A stretch of DNA of 64,000 bases from Streptomyces sp. CB02959 (lineage in GTDB: Bacteria; Actinomycetota; Actinomycetes; Streptomycetales; Streptomycetaceae). The notes below the pieces were generated by a model. The model made no database searches and was not told where the DNA came from. It worked only from the letters and a program-made list of their open reading frames with translations. Each line of letters starts with the position of its first letter. The stretch's first letter is position 1. The stretch is taken from the NCBI RefSeq assembly GCF_002803155.1, contig NZ_NNBP01000004.1, forward strand, positions 62,985 to 126,984. Direction: 5' to 3'. Of the stretch, positions 34,356 through 42,963 are shown in pieces. The translations under genes and the position numbers were made by a program.

Positions 34356-34628
34356 ATGGGCATCGTCAGCTGGCTCCTCCTGGGCCTGATCGCGGGCGTC
34401 ATCGCCAAGGTCCTGCTGCCGGGACGGGACCCGGGCGGCCTCGTCGGCACCACCCTGATCGGCATCGCCGGCTCCTTCATCGGCGGCTGGCTCTCCACCC
34501 GCATCCTGGACCGCCCGATACCCAAGGACTTCTACGACCCGGCCATGTGGATCGCCGCGGTGGCCGGCTCCCTGGTCCTGCTGATCGCCTACCGGCTGCT
34601 CTTCGGCAACTCCCGCGCCCGACGCTGA
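34356..34628 (+). CDS. GlsB/YeaQ/YmgE-family stress membrane protein
   Basis: A 90-residue protein with three hydrophobic segments. The opening SWLLLGLIAGVIAKVLLPGRDPGG and GIAGSFIGGWLST are characteristic of the transglycosylase-associated protein family, small inner-membrane proteins induced by stress. No enzymatic function is established for the family. An unusual feature is the longer polar loop DRPIPKDFYDPAMW between the second and third helices. It starts 35 bases after the udh terminator. Confidence 0.9.
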   Translation: MGIVSWLLLGLIAGVIAKVLLPGRDPGGLVGTTLIGIAGSFIGGWLSTRILDRPIPKDFYDPAMWIAAVAGSLVLLIAYRLLFGNSRARR

Positions 34629-34708
34629 CCAGCGCGGACACCCCCCCCGGCCGCCCCGGGGCGGCGCCCGCGGGGAACCGCGCACACCCCCGGACCGTTA
34701 GGGCTGGC

Positions 34709-35962
34709 ATGACCGCAATGACTCCTGGCTCGAACCTCCCGCTCACCGCCGCGCGGGTGGCGGTGACCGTCACCGCACCCGTGCGGCTGGACGTGTCGGG
34801 CCTGCTGCTCACCGCCGGCGGCAAGGTGCGCTCCGACGACGACTTCGTGTTCTACAACCAGCCCACGGGGCCGGGGGTGAGCCACGGCACGGCGCCCGGC
34901 GGCGACACCATCACGGTGGACACCGCCGCGGTGCCCGCGGACATCGACAAGGTCGTGATCACCGCGAGCCCGGACGCGCCCGGTGCGACCTTCGCCGGGA
35001 CCGAACCGACCGGCACGGTCCGCGACGCGGACGGCGGCGGAGTCCTGGCCACCTTCACCCCGCCGCAACTCGGCCCGGAGACCGCGCTGGTGGTCGTGGA
35101 GCTCTACCGCCGCGGCGGCGGCTGGAAGGTCCGCGCGGTCGGCCAGGGGTACGCGAACGGACTCGCCGGCATCGCCACCGACTTCGGGGTGAGCGTCGAG
35201 GAGCCGGCCGCCGCGCCGGCGCCCCAGGCACCCGCCGCGACCGTTCCGCCCGCCCCGCAGGCGCCTCCCGCCCCGCCGGCACCCCCGGCGGCGGTCCCCG
35301 CGGAGCAGTGGGCACCGCCGGCCGGAGCCCCGGCGCCGCTCGCCCCGCCGCAGCCCCCCGCCCCGGCGGCCCCGCCGGCCGCCGGGAAGGTCAACCTCGA
35401 CAAGGGCCGGGTCAGCCTCCAGAAGAACCAGACCGTCTCGCTGGTCAAGGACGGCCGCCCGCTGCTCAGCACGGTCCGGATGGGCCTGGGCTGGGAGCCC
35501 GCCCGGCGCGGCCGCAGCATCGACCTGGACGCCTCGGTGATCGCCTACGGCCCGGACCGCGGCAAGATCGACAGCTGCTACTTCGGCAAGCTCAGGATCC
35601 TCGACTCGGCGATCCAGCACTCCGGCGACAACCTCACCGGCGACGGCGCCGGCGACGACGAGGTGATCACCGTCCACCTCGGCGGGATCCCCCCGCAGGT
35701 CTCCGGCCTGGTCTTCGTCGTCAACTCCTTCTCCGGCCAGAAGTTCTCGGACGTCGCCAAGGCATACTGCCGGCTGACCGACGCCCAGACCGGGGAGGAG
35801 CTGGTCCGCTTCGACCTGACCGGCGCCGAACCGCGGACCGGCGTGATCATGGCCAAGCTGATCCGGCAGTTCTCCGGCGAGTGGGAGATGACCGCGCTGG
35901 GCTCCTTCGTCGACGCCCGCACGGTGCGCGGCATGGTCAAGCCCGCGGCCGCCGCGCTGTAG
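34709..35962 (+). CDS. Double TerD-domain protein (tellurium-resistance/stress family)
   Basis: A 417-residue protein with two TerD-like domains joined by a Pro/Ala linker (about 166-226). The first domain has LLLTAGGKVRSDDDFVFYNQP and the second has LGWEPARRGRSIDLDAS, DNLTGDGAGDDEVI and VNSFSGQKFSDV, with Asp-rich loops that bind calcium in characterised TerD proteins. The second domain is the more complete one. Family members act in tellurite and other stress responses, but the molecular activity is unclear. The start could be nine bases later (MTPGSN). It stands alone. Confidence 0.87.
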   Translation: MTAMTPGSNLPLTAARVAVTVTAPVRLDVSGLLLTAGGKVRSDDDFVFYNQPTGPGVSHGTAPGGDTITVDTAAVPADIDKVVITASPDAPGATFAGTEPTGTVRDADGGGVLATFTPPQLGPETALVVVELYRRGGGWKVRAVGQGYANGLAGIATDFGVSVEEPAAAPAPQAPAATVPPAPQAPPAPPAPPAAVPAEQWAPPAGAPAPLAPPQPPAPAAPPAAGKVNLDKGRVSLQKNQTVSLVKDGRPLLSTVRMGLGWEPARRGRSIDLDASVIAYGPDRGKIDSCYFGKLRILDSAIQHSGDNLTGDGAGDDEVITVHLGGIPPQVSGLVFVVNSFSGQKFSDVAKAYCRLTDAQTGEELVRFDLTGAEPRTGVIMAKLIRQFSGEWEMTALGSFVDARTVRGMVKPAAAAL

Positions 35963-36023
35963 TCCGCTCCCCCGGTGGATGCGGCGCCTGCGCCCGCACC
36001 CACCGGGGCCGGCACCGTACCGC

Positions 36024-37040
36024 TCAGCCCCGTTTGGACAGTCCCGCCAGCCGGGCCAGCCGCTCGAAGGACTCCAGCAGCGCCGCCCGGTCGTAGGTGC
36101 TGGTGGTCACCAGCACCTCGTCCGCCCCGCTCCGCTCGATCAGCGTCCCGAGCTCCTGTGCGACCTGCTCCTCCGTGCCGTGGAGGTGGCCTCGCAGCGC
36201 GTCCTCGTAGAAGCCCCGCTCCCGCTCGGACACGCCCGCCCCGGCGGCCGCCGGCTCCCCGTCCGCCACCGGGCGCAGCGGCGGGAACACCCCGTGCGTC
36301 CGCGAGTACGCCAGCGCCCGCGCCTCCGGTACGAGCAGCCGCCGGGCCGCCTCCGCCGTCCCGGCCACCGCCACCGTCCCGGAGACCACCACGTACGGCC
36401 GCGCCCAGAGCCCCGACGGGCGGAACGCCGCGCGGTACTCCTCGATCGCCGGCAGCAGCTTCGCCGGGTCCCGGACGTCGCCGATCACCAGCGCCAGCCC
36501 GGCCCGCGCCGCCACCCGCGCCCCCGCGCCGGTGGCCAGCACGAACGCCGGTACCGCCAGCCCCTCGGCGGGCCGGGCGTGGACCTGCGGATGGGCGGTC
36601 CGGGTGCCCGTGAAGTAGCCCAGCAGCTCGGCGAGCTGCGCCTCGAAGTCCTCGGCGGCGTCCTTCTCCGTGCCCAGCGCCCGCCGGATCCCGCCGGTGA
36701 AGCCGACCGAGCGGCCCAGACCCATGTCGATCCGGCCCGGGAAGAGCGAGGCGAGCACGCCGAACTGCTCGGCGACCACCAGCGGGCGGTGATTGGGCAG
36801 CATCACCCCGCCGGTGCCCACCCGGATGGCGGTGGTGGCCGAGGCCACCGCGGCGGCCAGCACCGTGGGCGCCGAACCGGCGACACCGGGCACGCTGTGG
36901 TGCTCCGCCACCCAGAACCGGTGGTACCCGAGCCGCTCGGCATGCCGGGCCAGCTCCACGGTGTCCCGCAGCGCCGCCGCGGGCGGGTGCCCTTCCCTGG
37001 TGCGGGAGCGGTCAAGGATCGAGAATTGTGTCGTCCGCAT
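36024..37040 (-). CDS. LLM-class flavin-dependent oxidoreductase
   Basis: A 338-residue bacterial-luciferase-like monooxygenase. It opens TQFSILDRSRTREG, followed by HAERLGYHRFWVAEHHSVPGVAGSAP, VGTGGVMLPNHRPLVVAEQFG and FPGRIDMGLGRSVGF, the pattern of the family with unknown substrate (group MsnO8-like). The ATG at 37040 is preceded by GGGGAGGTGAG. It is divergent from a methyltransferase gene. Confidence 0.9.
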   Translation of the reverse strand: MRTTQFSILDRSRTREGHPPAAALRDTVELARHAERLGYHRFWVAEHHSVPGVAGSAPTVLAAAVASATTAIRVGTGGVMLPNHRPLVVAEQFGVLASLFPGRIDMGLGRSVGFTGGIRRALGTEKDAAEDFEAQLAELLGYFTGTRTAHPQVHARPAEGLAVPAFVLATGAGARVAARAGLALVIGDVRDPAKLLPAIEEYRAAFRPSGLWARPYVVVSGTVAVAGTAEAARRLLVPEARALAYSRTHGVFPPLRPVADGEPAAAGAGVSERERGFYEDALRGHLHGTEEQVAQELGTLIERSGADEVLVTTSTYDRAALLESFERLARLAGLSKRG

Positions 37041-37143
37041 CGTCGAGCTCACCTCCCCTTCAACATCCGCACGCGCCCAGGATTCCGTCCCCACGCCCCC
37101 TCGGCCCCTCTCCCCCCCCACGGCCTACGACGAGGAGCGTCCG

Positions 37144-38040
37144 ATGACCGAGCAGCCGCCCCCGACCTGCGGATCCGGCCGGTCCGCGCACCCCGACCAA
37201 CCGGACGGCGCAGCCCGCCCGGACCTCCCCGAGCGGGTCGCCGCCACCTACGGCGAGGAGGACCTCAGCACCGTCACCGCGTTCACCGGCGGCTTCATCA
37301 ACTTCGGCTACTGGGCCTGGCTGCCCGAGCCCGCGGACCGGCCGCTGACCGAGGACGACCGGCTCCGCAGCGAGCAGGACCTCTACCGGCTGGTGCTGGA
37401 CACCTTCGACCGGCCGCGCGGCCGCACCGCCCTGGAGGTCGGCTGCGGGCGCGGCCTGGGCTGTGCGCTGGCCCTGCGCGAGTTCGACTTCGGGTCGGTG
37501 ATCGGCCTGGACGCCCATCCGGACCAGATCGCCCGCGCCCTGGAGGCCAACGCCGAACTGCTCCACGAGGCCCCCGGCGCCCGCCGGCTGGAGTTCGTGC
37601 TCGGCCCGGCCCAGCGGATGCCGCTGCCGGACGCCTGCACCGACTTCGTCTACTCCGTCGAGGCCGCCCAGCACTTCCGCGACCTGGCCGGCTTCGCCCG
37701 GGAGGTGGTGCGCGTACTGCGTCCGGCCGGCCGGTTCGCGCTGACCACGTTCTTCGCCCGGGTCCCGGAGGCGGTCCGGGTACTGCCCCAGCTGCTGCCC
37801 CCGTACGCGGACGGGCTGGACGTGACCCACCTGGTGGACGACGTGGCCGCCACCTTCGACGGGGCCGGGCTGGCCGACGTCGCGGTGACGCCGATCGGCG
37901 ACGGCGTCTGGGAGCAGTACGACCGCTATATGGCGCAGCGGCCGGAGCTGCGCGACAAGTGGCCCCGGCAGTACCTGACGGCCTATCAGACGGGGCTGCT
38001 GGACTACTACCTGATCACGGCGGCGGCCCCGGCCGGCTGA
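37144..38040 (+). CDS. SAM-dependent methyltransferase (methyltransferase-11 domain)
   Basis: A 298-residue enzyme. FTGGFINFGYWAWLP at the N-terminus resembles small-molecule C/O-methyltransferases of secondary metabolism; the SAM site is ALEVGCGRGLGCAL (about 98-111), then GLDAHPDQIA and a motif III region VVRVLRPAGRFALTTFF. GAGGAG lies before the ATG. Its stop codon is inside a terminator arm. No other biosynthetic genes flank it, so the substrate is unknown. Confidence 0.85.
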   Translation: MTEQPPPTCGSGRSAHPDQPDGAARPDLPERVAATYGEEDLSTVTAFTGGFINFGYWAWLPEPADRPLTEDDRLRSEQDLYRLVLDTFDRPRGRTALEVGCGRGLGCALALREFDFGSVIGLDAHPDQIARALEANAELLHEAPGARRLEFVLGPAQRMPLPDACTDFVYSVEAAQHFRDLAGFAREVVRVLRPAGRFALTTFFARVPEAVRVLPQLLPPYADGLDVTHLVDDVAATFDGAGLADVAVTPIGDGVWEQYDRYMAQRPELRDKWPRQYLTAYQTGLLDYYLITAAAPAG

Positions 38041-38074
38041 GCCGGGGCCCCCGTGCGGGACCGGCTCAGCCGGC
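38032..38074. terminator. Bidirectional terminator containing both stop codons
   Basis: GCCGGCTGAGCCGG (38032-38045) pairs perfectly with CCGGCTCAGCCGGC (38061-38074). The left arm contains the TGA of the methyltransferase gene and the right arm contains the TGA of the convergent gene. Confidence 0.8.
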
Positions 38075-39571
38075 CTGCCGCGACCGCGCCTTGAAGGCGG
38101 CCTTGCGCGCCTCCTTGGCGGCCTTCTTGTCCGGGTGGAGCCGCCCCATGGCCTCCAGCACGTCCGCGGTGGCCGGGTGGTCCACCCGCCAGACCGCGTC
38201 GAAGAACCCGCTGTGCTGGTCGCTCAACCCCTGTAGCAGTTCCTGGAGTTCGGCGGTCGACTCGTCGTCGGTGTCGCCGAGCTGGGCCGCGATGGTGTCC
38301 ACCGTCAGCCAGAAGACCAGGTCCTGGGACGGCTCGGGGATGCCGGGCAGTCCGCGCTCGGCGAGCCAGACCCGGGCCAGCCCGCCCAGGTGCCGGTCGT
38401 CGAGCACCTCGCGCAGCGCCGGCTCGGCCTCGGGGGCGATCAGGGAGAGGGCCTGCTGGGCGGCGAGCCGGCGCAGCGGGCCGTGCCCGTCGTCGCCGCG
38501 GGCGGCCGCGAGCAGCTCCCGGGCCGCGTCCAGCGGGGCGCGGGCGGCGAGCCACTGCTCGGACTCCGCCTGGGCCATCGCCTCGGGGTAGTCGGGCAGC
38601 GCCGTCAGCAGGGCATCGGCGCCCTTGGTGGCGAGGTCGCCGACGGCGGGGGCGTCCACACCGGCGTCCAGCATCCGGGCGCGGACCGCCCAGACGCCGA
38701 GCGGGGTGAGCCGGACCAGGCCGTAGCGGGCGACGTCCTCGTCCGCGAGCGGCTCGGCCGCGCTCACCGTCTCGCCGTCCTCGTCGAGCTCCTCGATCAG
38801 CGCCTCGTCGACCGGCCGGTAGGCGACCAGTCCGATCGGCTCCAGCACCCGGAACTGGTCGTCGAGCCGCATCATCGCGTCGGAGACCTCTTCGAGGACC
38901 TCGTCGGTGGGCTCGTCCATGTCGTCCGGGACGATCATGGAGGCGGCCAGGGCGGGCAGCGGGACATCCTGGTCGGGGACCTCGCCCAGGGCGCTGAGGA
39001 GGTAGAGGTTGCCGAGGATGCCGTCCAGGAGCTCGGCCTCCTCCTCCGGGTTCCAGTCCAGGGCGTCCAGGTCGAGCTCCTCGCCCTCGGCGAGCTGCTC
39101 GGCGATGTCGGAGAGGTCCGGGGCGACCGCGTCGGCGAGCACGGTCTCCATGCCGCCGAGCCAGATGTCCAGGACGTCCTGCGGGCTGCCGGAGGTGAGC
39201 AGGTCCAGCTCCTCGCCGGGGGTGGCGGTGCCGACCGCGGCGTCGTCCGGGAGGTTCGCGGCGTCGACCCCGTCGGCCTCGTCACCCTCCTCGTGCTCGG
39301 CGATCTCGACCAGCCCGGTGTCCACCGCCAGCTGCCACGCCTCGGCGGCGTAGGCGGGGCCGTCCTCGTCGTCGGCCAGGCCCAGGTGCTCGGTGGCCTC
39401 GGCCAGCGGCTTCTCCAGCAGCTCACCGCCGACACCGACCGGGACGCCGGACCCGGCCCACCGGGCGAGCCGGGCGGCCCGGGCCAGCAGCGGGGCGCTC
39501 AGCGCGGCGCGGGCCAGCTCCGCTTCGGAATGCAGCCGCACCGGCGGCATGGTGGGGCGGTCTGCGGACAT
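38066..39571 (-). CDS. Large acidic hypothetical protein
   Basis: A 501-residue protein rich in Asp/Glu and Leu/Ala, with no signal peptide or membrane helix. An acidic central part (DALDWNPEEEAELLDG...) is flanked by Ala/Leu helices, and the C-terminal 30 residues are Lys/Arg-rich (DKKAAKEARKAAFKARSR). Several helical stretches resemble HEAT-like or TPR-like repeats, but I do not recognise a family. Such proteins are common and conserved in streptomycetes. The ATG at 39571 is preferred; the much longer frame upstream is antisense to a secreted nuclease gene. Confidence 0.78.
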   Translation of the reverse strand: MSADRPTMPPVRLHSEAELARAALSAPLLARAARLARWAGSGVPVGVGGELLEKPLAEATEHLGLADDEDGPAYAAEAWQLAVDTGLVEIAEHEEGDEADGVDAANLPDDAAVGTATPGEELDLLTSGSPQDVLDIWLGGMETVLADAVAPDLSDIAEQLAEGEELDLDALDWNPEEEAELLDGILGNLYLLSALGEVPDQDVPLPALAASMIVPDDMDEPTDEVLEEVSDAMMRLDDQFRVLEPIGLVAYRPVDEALIEELDEDGETVSAAEPLADEDVARYGLVRLTPLGVWAVRARMLDAGVDAPAVGDLATKGADALLTALPDYPEAMAQAESEQWLAARAPLDAARELLAAARGDDGHGPLRRLAAQQALSLIAPEAEPALREVLDDRHLGGLARVWLAERGLPGIPEPSQDLVFWLTVDTIAAQLGDTDDESTAELQELLQGLSDQHSGFFDAVWRVDHPATADVLEAMGRLHPDKKAAKEARKAAFKARSRQAG

Positions 39572-39778
39572 CTGGCTCAGCTCCTCGGACGGACATCGGC
39601 TCGTGCGCCGCCCAAGCGTAGACGGAATCCGCACCATCCCGGACGGTTCACCCTCCCGTACGCTCCCGTCCACCGGGAGAACCTTGACAACTCCCTTGCG
39701 CACACAAGAGATTGACGCGCGTAGCGAGCGCCGGTCCCGCTCCGCCACATCTCCTACCCCCCTTCTCCGGAGGCATTG

Positions 39779-41653
39779 ATGCCATCCCGTCGTACGCTCC
39801 GCAGACCGGTCGCCCTCACCGCGGTGGCTGCCTGTGCCGCCCTCGCCGGCGGACTGCTCAGCGTGCAGTCCGCCTCGGCGGCCGGCACCCGGATCCACGA
39901 CATACAAGGCAGGACCCGGATATCCCCGCTGGCCGGCAAGCAGGTCGGCGACGTTCCCGGCACCGTGACCGCGATCCGGGCGTTCGGCTCGTCCCGCGGC
40001 TTCTGGGTCCAGGACCCGCACCCGGACGACGACCCGGCGACCAGTGAGGCGGTCTTCGTCTTCACCGGCAAGGAGACGCCGAAGGTCGCGGTCGGCGACG
40101 CGGTCACCTTCAGCGGCACGGTCAGCGAGTACTACCCGGGCGGCAAGGACGCCGGCGGCCAGTCCGTCACCGAGATCACCGGTGCCACCTGGCAGGTCAC
40201 CGCGAGCGACCAGCCGCTGCCGGCACCCGTCAAGCTCAACGCTTCCTCGATTCCCGCGGCTTACGCGCCCGACGCGGGCGGCGGGAGCATCGAGTCGCGC
40301 ACCCTCCGGCCCACGAAGTACGCCCTCGACCGCCTGGAGTCGCTGGAGGGCATGCGGGTCTCGGTCACCGGCGCCCCGGTCGTCGGCCCCACCAACACCC
40401 ACAACGAGCTGTGGGTGACCGCCACCCCCGGCCACAACCGCACCGCCCGCGGCGGCACGCTCTACGGGTCGTACGCCGACCCCAACGGCGGCCGGATCAA
40501 GGTCCAGTCCCTCATCCCCCCGGCGCAAGCGCCGGCTCCACCGGAGCTTCGCACCCCTGAAGGGCGGCCGTTCCCGGTGGCCAACGTCGGCGACCGGCTG
40601 AACGGCACCACCGCCGGCCCGCTGGACTACGACAACTTCGGCGGCTACACCCTCCAGGCCACCGAACTGGGCACGCTCGCCGTCCACACCCCGGCGCCCG
40701 AGGTCACCCGCAAGCAGGCGGCCGACGAGCTGGCGGTGGCGACGTACAACGTCGAGAACCTCGCCCCGGACAACCCGCAGACCAAGTTCGACCGGCTGGC
40801 GAAGGGGCTGGTGCACAACCTCGCCGCCCCCGACGTCGTCGCCTTGGAGGAGGTCCAGGACGACAGCGGCGCCACGGACGACGGCACGGTCACCGCGGGG
40901 ACCACCCTCAAGAAGCTCACCGACGCCATCAAGGCCGCCGGCGGCCCGGCGTACGAGTGGCGGGCGATCGACCCGCAGAACGACCAGGACGGCGGCCAGC
41001 CCGGCGGCAACATCCGGGTGGCGTTCCTCTTCAACCCGCAGCGGGTGGCGTTCACCGACGTCAAGGGCGGCGACGCGACCACGCCGGTGAAGGTCGTCGA
41101 CGACCACGGCCGGGCCGGACTGTCCGCGTCGCCGGGCCGGATCGCGCCGACCGACGCGGCGTGGAAGTCCAGCCGCAAGCCCCTGGTCGGCGAGTTCGCG
41201 CTGCGCGGCAAGCCCGACCGCCGGGTCTTCGTGATCGCCAACCACTTCAACTCCAAGGGCGGCGACCAGGGCCTGGACAGCCGCTTCCAGCCGCCGGCCC
41301 GGACCTCGGAGACCCAGCGCACCGCGCAGGCGAAGCTGGTCAACGCCTTCGTCAAGGAGCTGCTGGCCAAGGACCCCAAGGCCGACGTGGTGGTGGCCGG
41401 CGACCTCAACGACTACCAGTTCTCCCCCGCGCTCAAGACCCTCACCAGCGGCGGCGTGCTCACCGACCAGGTCACCAAGCTGCCGGCCGCCGAGCGCTAC
41501 AGCTACGTCTACCAGGGCAACTCCCAGGTACTGGACCACCTGCTGACCAGCAAGGCGCTGACCCGCGCCGACTACGACGTGGTGCACATCAACGCCGAGT
41601 ACGCGGACCAGACCAGCGACCACGACCCGCAGGTGCTGCGGATCAAGCCCTGA
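39779..41653 (+). CDS. Secreted endonuclease/exonuclease/phosphatase-family enzyme
   Basis: A 624-residue exported protein. The signal peptide covers about residues 1-34 (SRRTLRRPVALTAVA...SASAAG). An OB-fold-like domain follows (DIQGRTRISPLAGKQVGDV, RGFWVQDPHPDDDP), then an EEP catalytic domain with VATYNVENL, ALEEVQDD (catalytic Glu), NHFNSKG, AGDLNDYQ and TSDHDPQVLR. This is the layout of extracellular DNA/RNA nucleases and related phosphodiesterases. GGAGG lies seven bases before the ATG. Extracellular DNA use or phosphate scavenging is likely. Confidence 0.9.
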   Translation: MPSRRTLRRPVALTAVAACAALAGGLLSVQSASAAGTRIHDIQGRTRISPLAGKQVGDVPGTVTAIRAFGSSRGFWVQDPHPDDDPATSEAVFVFTGKETPKVAVGDAVTFSGTVSEYYPGGKDAGGQSVTEITGATWQVTASDQPLPAPVKLNASSIPAAYAPDAGGGSIESRTLRPTKYALDRLESLEGMRVSVTGAPVVGPTNTHNELWVTATPGHNRTARGGTLYGSYADPNGGRIKVQSLIPPAQAPAPPELRTPEGRPFPVANVGDRLNGTTAGPLDYDNFGGYTLQATELGTLAVHTPAPEVTRKQAADELAVATYNVENLAPDNPQTKFDRLAKGLVHNLAAPDVVALEEVQDDSGATDDGTVTAGTTLKKLTDAIKAAGGPAYEWRAIDPQNDQDGGQPGGNIRVAFLFNPQRVAFTDVKGGDATTPVKVVDDHGRAGLSASPGRIAPTDAAWKSSRKPLVGEFALRGKPDRRVFVIANHFNSKGGDQGLDSRFQPPARTSETQRTAQAKLVNAFVKELLAKDPKADVVVAGDLNDYQFSPALKTLTSGGVLTDQVTKLPAAERYSYVYQGNSQVLDHLLTSKALTRADYDVVHINAEYADQTSDHDPQVLRIKP

Positions 41654-41791
41654 CGCCCGGCATCCCTGCCCCTCGCCTCACCTGGGGTGACCGTCCCGTC
41701 ACTCCACCAGCCCACTTCCGGGGGCCGACTGCGCCCCGGGGTGCGGTACTGGAACGGCAAGCACCGTTTCGGCGAGACAAAGGGAGTCATG

Positions 41792-41932
41792 ATGCCGAAG
41801 TCGCAGAACCGTAAGTCGGGCAAGCAGGACCGGGCCGCCGAGCGCCGCTCCGACCAGCACCGGCCGCAGTCGGAGGAGTCCGCCGCCGAGCGCACCCAGG
41901 ACCTGAAGCCGCGGTCGCGCAAGGCTGACTGA
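41792..41932 (+). CDS. Small highly charged protein (46 residues)
   Basis: The product is 46 residues, almost all polar, rich in Arg, Lys, Gln, Ser and Glu (PKSQNRKSGKQDRAAERRSD and onward), probably disordered. AGGGAG lies five bases before the ATG at 41792, and a strong terminator follows, which together support a real gene. A second ATG three bases upstream is possible. No family recognised. Confidence 0.6.
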   Translation: MPKSQNRKSGKQDRAAERRSDQHRPQSEESAAERTQDLKPRSRKAD

Positions 41933-41953
41933 CGCGGGTAGGGCAGTACGCAA

Positions 41954-41989
41954 GAGCGGCCGCCGCACCACACGGTGCGGCGGCCGCTC
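41954..41989. terminator. Terminator after the small charged protein gene
   Basis: GAGCGGCCGCCGCACC (41954-41969) pairs perfectly with GGTGCGGCGGCCGCTC (41974-41989) around ACAC. It lies between convergent genes. Confidence 0.82.
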
Positions 41990-42016
41990 CGTCGTTCCGG
42001 GCGCCCCCGGACGCGG

Positions 42017-42823
42017 TCACCAGGCGGCGGGCACCGCCCGTCCCTCCGGCTCCTCCCCGTCCGCCACCGGCGGCCCGGCATCCGGTCCGGCCGGCACCAG
42101 CTCCCGCACCAGCAGGGTCGCCCCGGCCACCGCGCCCGGCATCAGCACCACCGCCACGAACGGGATCAGGAACAGCAGCACCAGCGGCGTCCCGAAGCCC
42201 ACCGCCAGCGCCTTGCGGCCGCGCAGCAGCCGCAGCCGCTCGCGGACCGGGATGTCCCGGCGCTGCATCGCCACCGTGGTCAGCTCGACGGTGAGGAAGA
42301 AACCGGAGACGCAGAAGCCGACGGCCGGCACCACGGTCTGCCCGACGAACGGCAGGAAGCCCAGGAGGAACAGCAGTACCCCGAACCCGGCGGCCCGCAG
42401 CAGCACATGGACCATGTCCCGCAGCGCGATGCCGATCTCCCGCCACAGCGGACGGCCCGCGGCGGGCGGGCAGCCGCCCTCGCTCTCCTCGACCTGCTCC
42501 GACAGCGACTCGTAGAACGGGTCGCCGATCAGCAGGGTGACGGCGGTGAACGTCAGCACCGACAGCGTCAGCCCGCCGGCCAGCAGCAGCGCCACGAACA
42601 GCCCGCGCAGCAGGCCCTGCCACGGCGAGCCCCAGCCGTCGGCGAACGGCGTCGCCCAGGCGGCGAGGTCGCCGGACCACAGGGCCAGCACGGTGAGCAG
42701 CCCCGCGTACAGCACCAGTGCGACCAGTGCGGGGATCAGCCCGAACCCCCACCACCGGCCGTGCCCGGCGACCCAGCGCACGCCCCGGCCCAGATACCGC
42801 ACCCCCGCTACAAGATCACGCAT
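42017..42823 (-). CDS. EI24 / CysZ-like integral membrane protein
   Basis: A 268-residue protein with about five hydrophobic helices. It begins DLVAGVRYLGRGVRWVAGH, then LIPALVALVLYAGLL, TLLIGDPFYESLSEQVEE (the conserved DPF[YF]E motif) and LLFLLGFLPFVGQTVVP, as in EI24/CysZ proteins. CysZ is a sulfate uptake protein in some bacteria; sulfate transport here is not established. Dense Arg residues and a polar C-terminus follow. Confidence 0.87.
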   Translation of the reverse strand: MRDLVAGVRYLGRGVRWVAGHGRWWGFGLIPALVALVLYAGLLTVLALWSGDLAAWATPFADGWGSPWQGLLRGLFVALLLAGGLTLSVLTFTAVTLLIGDPFYESLSEQVEESEGGCPPAAGRPLWREIGIALRDMVHVLLRAAGFGVLLFLLGFLPFVGQTVVPAVGFCVSGFFLTVELTTVAMQRRDIPVRERLRLLRGRKALAVGFGTPLVLLFLIPFVAVVLMPGAVAGATLLVRELVPAGPDAGPPVADGEEPEGRAVPAAW

Positions 42824-42902
42824 GGGGCACACCCTATCGGCGCGGGGTGACAACCGACCGGTCCGGGACGACGCTTCGCGGTACCGGGTCGACACGCGCA
42901 CA

Positions 42903-42941
42903 CGCCCCGGGCCCGGCGGTGCGGCCGCCGGGCCCGGGGCG
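42903..42941 (-). terminator. Terminator downstream of dapD
   Basis: CGCCCCGGGCCCGGCGG (42903-42919) and CCGCCGGGCCCGGGGCG (42925-42941) form a perfect 17-bp stem with a 5-base loop, about 20 bases after the dapD stop. Confidence 0.82.
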
Positions 42942-42963
42942 AGGACTGCGGGACGGTGCCCGG

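Noticed and set aside
34640..34680. CCGCCCCGGGGCGG palindrome after the GlsB-like gene as a terminator
   Set aside because: The arms meet without a loop, so a stable hairpin is less likely; left unannotated.
36024..38040. Secondary-metabolite cluster (methyltransferase plus luciferase-like oxidoreductase)
   Set aside because: Only two isolated tailoring-type genes with no core synthase, so no cluster is supported.
38066..41623. Minus-strand open frame of 1185 codons
   Set aside because: Only its last 501 codons (up to 39571) look like a protein; the rest is antisense to the secreted nuclease gene, and its Gly/Arg/Val composition is typical of GC-rich shadow frames.
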